From Mucilaginibacter_A sp964244955 (GTDB taxonomy: Bacteria > Bacteroidota > Bacteroidia > Sphingobacteriales > Sphingobacteriaceae): a stretch of DNA of 26,210 nt. The stretch covers positions 1-26,210 of the forward strand of contig CAXTKQ010000048.1 of assembly GCA_964244955.1 (NCBI GenBank), read 5' to 3'. Shown one piece after another: positions 22,118 through 26,210 of this stretch. The number at the start of each line of letters is the position of its first letter. Within the stretch, counting starts at the first letter, position 1. Below the pieces are notes generated by a model. That model was given only the letters and a program-made list of their open reading frames with translations. It was not told the DNA's origin and made no database searches. A program made the position numbers and the translations under genes.

Positions 22118-22909
22118 TTAAAAAATGCTTCTCACTGCACCGCCATCAACCTGGATGGTAGTCCCGGTAATGTACGAAGCTTTTTCGGAAGCTAAAAAAG
22201 TAATCAATGCGGCCAGTTCTTCCGGTTTGCCGATGCGCTGCAAGGGGATATTTTTCGCCCTTTCTTTTAACGCTTCTTCCTCGGTCATTCCCGCAGCTAA
22301 TTGTTGTTTGATGCTGGTGTTACGAACACGGTCGGTCAAAATCAAGCCCGGGCAAACATTGTTCACCGTAATTTGGTCCGGCCCAGCTTCGTCGGCCAGC
22401 ATTTTGGCCATGCCAATAACGCCCATCCGGATACTGGTTGAAAGAACAGAATTTTCCAGGACAGATTTAACAGAAAGGCTGGTGATATTGATGATCCGCC
22501 CGCTTCCTGTTTTTTTAAGGTGAGGCAAAACCAAGCGCGAAAAACGGACGGTGCTTAATAAATTCAGTTCGAAAGCTGCCTGCCACTGGCTTTCATCAAA
22601 ACTCTCAAAAGGGCCAAAAGGCGGGCCACCGGCATTGTTTACCAAAATATCAATCTGCCCAAAATATTGGATGGTTTCTGCAATAAAATTTTCGCATTGT
22701 TGTGCATTGGTTACATCAACCGGAACGGCAATTACTTCCGATCCTGTTTTTTCGCTGATTTGCGATGCTGTTTTTACCAGATCTTTTTCATTGCGCGAGC
22801 CGATAACTACACGTGCGCCTTCTGCTGCCAATGCTTCGGCGGCTGCGCGGCCCAAACCTTTGCTGGCTGCCAAAACAACGGCTACTTTATTGCTTAACCC
22901 TAAATCCAT
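22118..22909 (-). CDS. SDR-family protein with altered catalytic residues
   Basis: Protein of 263 aa with an SDR Rossmann fold: cofactor region AASKGLGRA (14-22), structural motif NNAGG (91-95) and C-terminal GTTIQVDGGAVRSIF. Ser144 (ITS) is present. Counting the usual 13 and 17 residues onward puts Ser157 where the catalytic Tyr belongs and Arg161 where Lys belongs (VLSTSIRMGV). The YxxxK motif is therefore absent. A similar LSxxxRxG pattern exists in a known SDR subgroup annotated as 3-oxoacyl-ACP-reductase-like, so this is probably a lineage trait and not decay. Activity may be altered. It lies directly upstream of the Gfo/Idh gene in transcription, so an operon is likely. Contains a full ACAGCAT-form motif at 22765-22778. 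Confidence 0.88.
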   Translation of the reverse strand: MDLGLSNKVAVVLAASKGLGRAAAEALAAEGARVVIGSRNEKDLVKTASQISEKTGSEVIAVPVDVTNAQQCENFIAETIQYFGQIDILVNNAGGPPFGPFESFDESQWQAAFELNLLSTVRFSRLVLPHLKKTGSGRIINITSLSVKSVLENSVLSTSIRMGVIGMAKMLADEAGPDQITVNNVCPGLILTDRVRNTSIKQQLAAGMTEEEALKERAKNIPLQRIGKPEELAALITFLASEKASYITGTTIQVDGGAVRSIF

Positions 22910-22954
22910 AAAAATAAATTAAACCGAATTTTAACAACTGCTGCAAATTTTGTT

Positions 22955-23620
22955 TTAATGGCCAAACATGCCCGAAATAATGTTGATGCTTAAAGCTACA
23001 ATTGCGGTGTTGAAAACAAAAGACAAAATGCCCTGCAGCCAGGCCAGCCGGCGTATTTTGCGCGAACTGATCTCGACGTCGGACACTTGGAAAGTCATGC
23101 CGATCACAAACGAGAAATAAACAAAATCCATAAAATCCGGGTGGGGTTCTTTCGGAAATTCCAGGCCGTAGCCATATTCGCCTTCTTCGTTTTTGGTAGA
23201 ATAAAAAATATGGGCATAACGCATGGTAAAAATGGTATGCGTAAGCCACCAGGAAATAGCTACCGAAGCAATAGAAAGGAGGACATGGGTTATTGTTTGT
23301 TCTTTGGACAGCCCTTTTAAAGATTGTAAAAGAAAAACTACGGCAAACAGGCTGGCAAACGCCGAACCAATGATAAAAAGAAAGATAAAAGTTACACTTG
23401 AATCTTCCAGGCTGGCTACTTTGCGCACCGCACTGGGGTGCATCGAAAGGATAGAGATCCAGCTCATCACCAAAATACTGGAAGCATAACTGATCCAGGT
23501 AAGCATGATGTTAGCGGACAAAGGTTGTTTCCGCGTTAAAAAATAGGTAAGCAAAGCAACCGCCAGTGCAATATATTGCCGGTGCTGCGAATCTATGTAT
23601 TTAATTTTTTTCTCTGCCAT
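22955..23620 (-). CDS. DUF1345 integral membrane protein
   Basis: Protein of 221 aa with about five transmembrane segments (roughly 17-30, 38-60, 78-102, 112-135 and 190-215). Family signatures of DUF1345 are visible: ANIMLTWISYASSILVM and the block DFMDFVYFSFVIGMTFQVSDVEISSRKIRR. The function of the family is unknown. It is 45 bp downstream of the SDR start in map order, so it is transcribed before that SDR and may lead the SDR/oxidoreductase set. Confidence 0.88.
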   Translation of the reverse strand: MAEKKIKYIDSQHRQYIALAVALLTYFLTRKQPLSANIMLTWISYASSILVMSWISILSMHPSAVRKVASLEDSSVTFIFLFIIGSAFASLFAVVFLLQSLKGLSKEQTITHVLLSIASVAISWWLTHTIFTMRYAHIFYSTKNEEGEYGYGLEFPKEPHPDFMDFVYFSFVIGMTFQVSDVEISSRKIRRLAWLQGILSFVFNTAIVALSINIISGMFGH

Positions 23621-23683
23621 TGGTGTATTTAATTCTCCTTAAATGTAAAAAGGAATGCCGGGAAACGATGTAAAATTTATGTG

Positions 23684-23697
23684 CATAAAAGAAGCAT
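23684..23697 (+). repeat. iterated motif abutting a stop codon
   Basis: CATAAAAGAAGCAT, exact core with the first base changed, ending 2 bp outside the AI-2E-family stop codon (23700-23702). Preceded by AAAATTTATGTG (dyad complete). Confidence 0.8.
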
Positions 23698-23699
23698 GG

Positions 23700-24791
23700 C
23701 TAAGCCGCAGCTTTTCTTCTGCGCCGGTTCCAGGTTTGGAGGATGGAATGTGTCGGGATTTCGTCGCCCAGTAATTTCCCCCAGGGCTTCAGGTCGTCAA
23801 TCCGGTCAAAAATAATCTTTAAAACGGCCACCATCGGGATGGAAAGGAACATGCCGGCAACGCCCCACAAAGCGCCAACCAGCAATACTACAATGATGGA
23901 AACCAAGGCATTGATTTGTACTTTGGAAGATACAATCTTGGGCACCAAAATATTGTTGTCAATAAACTGGATGACGGAGTAAGCGATAATAATGCCTATT
24001 TGTGTGCTGTAGCCATCTTTTGTTACCGTTGCAATCAACAGCGGAAGTATGATGGCAATGATGCCGCCGATAAAAGGCACCATATTTAAAATCGCACCGA
24101 TAACGCCAATCAACAAAGCATATTTTACGCCCAAAATAAACAAAGCAGCAGAATTAAGAACGGCTACAATGGCCGCTTCGATCAACAAGCCAACAATATA
24201 ACTCTGGATAGCCATTTTGGTCTGGTTTAAAATTGCGGCCACACGTTCTGAATTTTCTTCGGAGAAAACCTCGTACAAAAAATTCAGGATCAGCTCTTTG
24301 TACAGCAGCAGTAAAAAAATATAAACCGGTATTAAAAAAAGCACGCTAAACAGGCCAAACAAACTGCCGATGGTTTGGCCAACCAGGCCTTTGCTGTTAT
24401 TGGCCGCTTCGTTTAGCATTTCCATCTGTTTTTGGATGCTGAGGCCGAAAGTATGTTGCACCCAAGCTTCTACTTCAACCACAATTTGTGCGCCTTTTGC
24501 TTTTAAAGCAGGAAAAGTATCGCCAAACTGGATCATTTGGGAGGAAAGAAAGTAAAGTACGGCAAACAAAATAACGATCATGGCAAGCAGCGTTAAGCTA
24601 ACGGCAAGTACTTTTGGCACTTTCCATATCCTTAATTTGGTATAAAACGGATTGAGCAGGATGGCCAGTAAAACGGAAAAGCCCATGGGCACCAGGAAAT
24701 CGGCCAGCATATAAAGCACCAGTACAACCAGCGAGATGCCAAAAAGGATGACGGTTGCTTTAAGGTAAAACGGGTATTGTTTTAAGAGCAT
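23700..24791 (-). CDS. AI-2E family transporter (PF01594-type permease)
   Basis: Polytopic membrane protein of 363 aa with a doublet of N-terminal helices (ATVILFGISLVVLVLYMLADFLVPMGFSVLLAILLNPFY), a soluble region (about 85-150) and five to six C-terminal helices. The second half contains the family-typical ALLIGVIGAILNMVPFIGGIIAIILPLLIA and IQFIDNNILVPKIVSSKVQINALVSI..., GALWGVAGMFLSIPMVAVLKIIFD. Named after E. coli TqsA, but most members are not autoinducer exporters; some are ion or proton antiporters. Substrate unknown. The C-terminus ends in a basic tail (RRRRKAAA). Confidence 0.92.
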   Translation of the reverse strand: MLLKQYPFYLKATVILFGISLVVLVLYMLADFLVPMGFSVLLAILLNPFYTKLRIWKVPKVLAVSLTLLAMIVILFAVLYFLSSQMIQFGDTFPALKAKGAQIVVEVEAWVQHTFGLSIQKQMEMLNEAANNSKGLVGQTIGSLFGLFSVLFLIPVYIFLLLLYKELILNFLYEVFSEENSERVAAILNQTKMAIQSYIVGLLIEAAIVAVLNSAALFILGVKYALLIGVIGAILNMVPFIGGIIAIILPLLIATVTKDGYSTQIGIIIAYSVIQFIDNNILVPKIVSSKVQINALVSIIVVLLVGALWGVAGMFLSIPMVAVLKIIFDRIDDLKPWGKLLGDEIPTHSILQTWNRRRRKAAA

Positions 24792-24907
24792 AAATTCAGG
24801 TTGTCACATCAGCGCGTTTGGTCAGAAACAGCAATTGATGGTGGTTGTTATCGAAATCTAATCAAATCCTTAACCCAAATAGCTGTATAAGGTTTAAGTT
24901 TTATGCC

Positions 24908-24921
24908 GGTAAAAGAAGCAT
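24908..24921 (+). repeat. iterated motif, full consensus
   Basis: GGTAAAAGAAGCAT, 12 bp beyond the clpS stop, preceded by TTTTATGCC (dyad with 6-base spacer). Confidence 0.85.
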
Positions 24922-24933
24922 TGCGCTTTGTAA

Positions 24934-25215
24934 TTATTCTACCGAAACCGTCAGCCCTTCCTGCTGCAAAATTTTGCGGTACACTTCTACTTCCGTAAAC
25001 GAGCCTTCCAAAATGGCGCATTTGCCTTTGGTGTGCACTTCCCAGGCAATTTTTTCTGCCTGGCCGTCGGTGTAGTCCAAGTATTTCATCAGGCAATAAA
25101 TAACGTGCTCAAAGGAGTTTACCTCATCGTTCCACAATATCAAACGGTGGCTTTCTTTCAAGCCCGCCAATACTTCTTCCAGTGTGAAGCTTTCTTCTTT
25201 AACCTCTGTTGACAT
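24934..25215 (-). CDS. clpS: ATP-dependent Clp protease adaptor ClpS
   Basis: Adaptor that delivers N-degron substrates to ClpAP-type proteases. From the ATG at 25215 (MSTEVKEESFTLEE) it has 93 aa, matching the family; an upstream ATG at 25263 would add 16 unrelated residues. Core motifs are LILWNDEVNSFEHVIYCLMKYL (the N-D-x-x-[ST]-x-x-x-V substrate pocket region) and AEKIAWEVHTKGKCAILEGSFTEVEVYRKIL. ClpA/ClpC is not in the window. Confidence 0.94.
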   Translation of the reverse strand: MSTEVKEESFTLEEVLAGLKESHRLILWNDEVNSFEHVIYCLMKYLDYTDGQAEKIAWEVHTKGKCAILEGSFTEVEVYRKILQQEGLTVSVE

Positions 25216-25284
25216 AAAAGCAAATTTAATGAAAATAAAAGTTGCTTGTTCAAAATACTGCAACAGAGTTTTTGGTTTTGGGCG

Positions 25285-25298
25285 ATGCTTCTTTTACC
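25285..25298 (-). repeat. iterated motif, full consensus
   Basis: ATGCTTCTTTTACC on the + strand followed by AGGTAAAAATTGG, so TTTTACCAGGTAAAA forms a perfect palindrome with a one-base centre. Lies in the divergent gap between clpS and the last gene. Confidence 0.85.
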
Positions 25299-25481
25299 AG
25301 GTAAAAATTGGTGTGTTAACTGTTGGTGTTCGAATGGTATTGAATGATTAGAAACCATTAGCCCAAAAGACAGGGATTGCAAATCTGCGACGGTAGAACC
25401 AAAAACAAAACAATAAAATAACCAGCTAAACGGTTTGTTTTAAAATCGGTTTGAACAAAAACTTTATTATCATTGCTGCAC

Positions 25482-26210
25482 ATGAAAGCATTACCTTTTG
25501 TATTTTCCTCCGCCCTGTTATTGTCATTTATGATACAGGCAGATGCCCAATCCAAATCCAACTTAAAAACACTCAAAGCACCGCCGCACCCCATTACAGT
25601 TGATGGCAATTTGAAAGATTGGGGCGACAGCCTGAACTATACCAGCGAAGCCAAGCACATCAATTACGGTTTGGCAAGCGATAAGGAAAATTTGTATTTT
25701 GCAATCCGCATTCAAGACCGGGCGCAGCAAGGCCAGGCCATGCGCAACGGAATTACGCTTTCTTTTAACCCCGAAGGAAAGAAAAAAGAAACCTACAGCC
25801 TGACTTTCCCCTCGCCAGACCAGGACGAGAACAGCATTTTTATCCTACCAAAAGCAGACAATGCCGTTACCCAGCAGCAGTTGAAGCAGGAAGACCAGGA
25901 AGAACGCCGCAAAGCCGAGCTGCTCAAGTTGCGGGATATTGATGTAAAAGGTTTTAAAGACATCGAGACCGACCACATCAGCACGGCCAATACTTATGGC
26001 ATAAAAACAGTATTGAATTTTGACGAACAAGGCGCGCTGGTTTACGAAGCGGCTATCCCGATAAGAATGCTGCATACCGACAACAGCAACAACAAGCCCT
26101 GGATGTTCGATATCAAGATCAACAGTTTTACGGCGGCTAAAGGCAGCCATGATGGTTTGCGCCCGGCGGGGGAAGCAGGAGGAATGGGCGGCGGCGGGCT
26201 GCGCGGCGGC
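25482..26210 (+). CDS. secreted protein with CBM9-like N-terminal domain (partial, runs off the window)
   Basis: The ATG at 25482 opens a frame with no stop to the window end (243 codons seen). Signal peptide: MKALPFVFSSALLLSFMIQADAQ. Then HPITVDGNLKDWGD, INYGLASDKENLYFAIRIQDRA and later NEQ-type ALVYEAAIPIRML form the pattern of carbohydrate-binding module family 9-like beta-sandwich domains, often found at the start of Bacteroidota surface proteins. Between them is a charged, probably coiled insertion (QQQLKQEDQEERRKAELLKL, about residues 128-150). The visible end becomes glycine-rich (GEAGGMGGGGLRGG). Ligand and full length are unknown. The coding sequence contains a CATAAAAACAGTAT motif at 26000-26013. 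Confidence 0.8.
   Translation, partial: MKALPFVFSSALLLSFMIQADAQSKSNLKTLKAPPHPITVDGNLKDWGDSLNYTSEAKHINYGLASDKENLYFAIRIQDRAQQGQAMRNGITLSFNPEGKKKETYSLTFPSPDQDENSIFILPKADNAVTQQQLKQEDQEERRKAELLKLRDIDVKGFKDIETDHISTANTYGIKTVLNFDEQGALVYEAAIPIRMLHTDNSNNKPWMFDIKINSFTAAKGSHDGLRPAGEAGGMGGGGLRGG

Noticed and set aside
23700..24791. Quorum-sensing (autoinducer-2) export role
   Set aside because: The AI-2E family name derives from one E. coli member; no lux-type genes are present and most homologues have other or unknown substrates.
180..25298. Iterated motif read as CRISPR repeats
   Set aside because: Copies are hundreds to thousands of bases apart, in both orientations, with genes between; no regular spacers and no cas genes.

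Overview
This window looks like chromosomal DNA of a Bacteroidota bacterium, most likely family Sphingobacteriaceae (a Mucilaginibacter- or Pedobacter-like organism). That placement is inferred from several traits. One promoter fits the Bacteroidota TAnnTTTG -7 box (upstream of the HU gene). The 29-residue COX24/bS22-like basic protein, the carbamoyl-phosphate synthase large subunit lacking its allosteric domain, and the TonB-C/YwqK-repeat, S9B dipeptidyl peptidase and DUF4920-like secreted proteins all fit the group. There are no rRNA or tRNA genes, no insertion sequence, no CRISPR array and no prophage. Almost every gene is an ordinary chromosomal gene, and genes fill about 89% of the window.

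Layout. 1-385 is non-coding with repeats. 386-3168 holds a receiver-only response regulator and a secreted S9B dipeptidyl peptidase (both +). mutY (-) and an HU-family gene (+) diverge around 4416-4571. The HU gene leads a + strand cluster: HU, a membrane-anchored TPR protein, a tiny bS22-like ribosomal protein and rng. A 366-bp repeat-rich gap precedes radA, which is followed by two tandem Uma2-family nuclease-like genes and a secreted DUF4920-like protein. On the - strand come a SAM methyltransferase, carB and a TonB-C/YwqK-repeat protein. A secreted M13 metallopeptidase (+) diverges from the TonB-C gene and is followed by a pnuC-nadR-like pair (nicotinamide riboside uptake and phosphorylation). 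The rest is mainly a - strand series: a tiny lipoprotein, an SDR, a thioredoxin-fold lipoprotein, a Gfo/Idh/MocA oxidoreductase, a second SDR with altered catalytic residues, a DUF1345 membrane protein, an AI-2E-family permease and clpS. The window ends inside a secreted protein gene (+) with a CBM9-like start.

The most striking feature is in the gaps. A 14-bp motif, GGTAAAAGAAGCAT (core TAAAAGAAGCAT), occurs on both strands. The exact 12-bp core appears 17 times in 26 kb; 15 of these lie in the roughly 3 kb of non-coding DNA, where chance predicts far fewer than one. Two sister forms, TAAAAACAGTAT (5 exact copies) and TAAAAACAGCAT (3 exact copies), bring the total to about 25. Many intergenic copies extend into a small dyad, TTTTA-N5/6-TAAAA, and several touch start or stop codons. 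The motif also sits inside larger structures: two REP-like elements with perfect 26-bp inverted arms (3195-3313 and 18675-18789) whose arms differ by compensated changes, a 147-bp symmetrical repeat (7704-7850), and a nested bidirectional terminator (11167-11241). I do not recognise this as a named repeat family. I regard it as the best candidate here for an undescribed system, perhaps a highly iterated genome motif comparable in abundance to cyanobacterial HIP1 or to DNA-uptake sequences. Its function cannot be read from the sequence alone.
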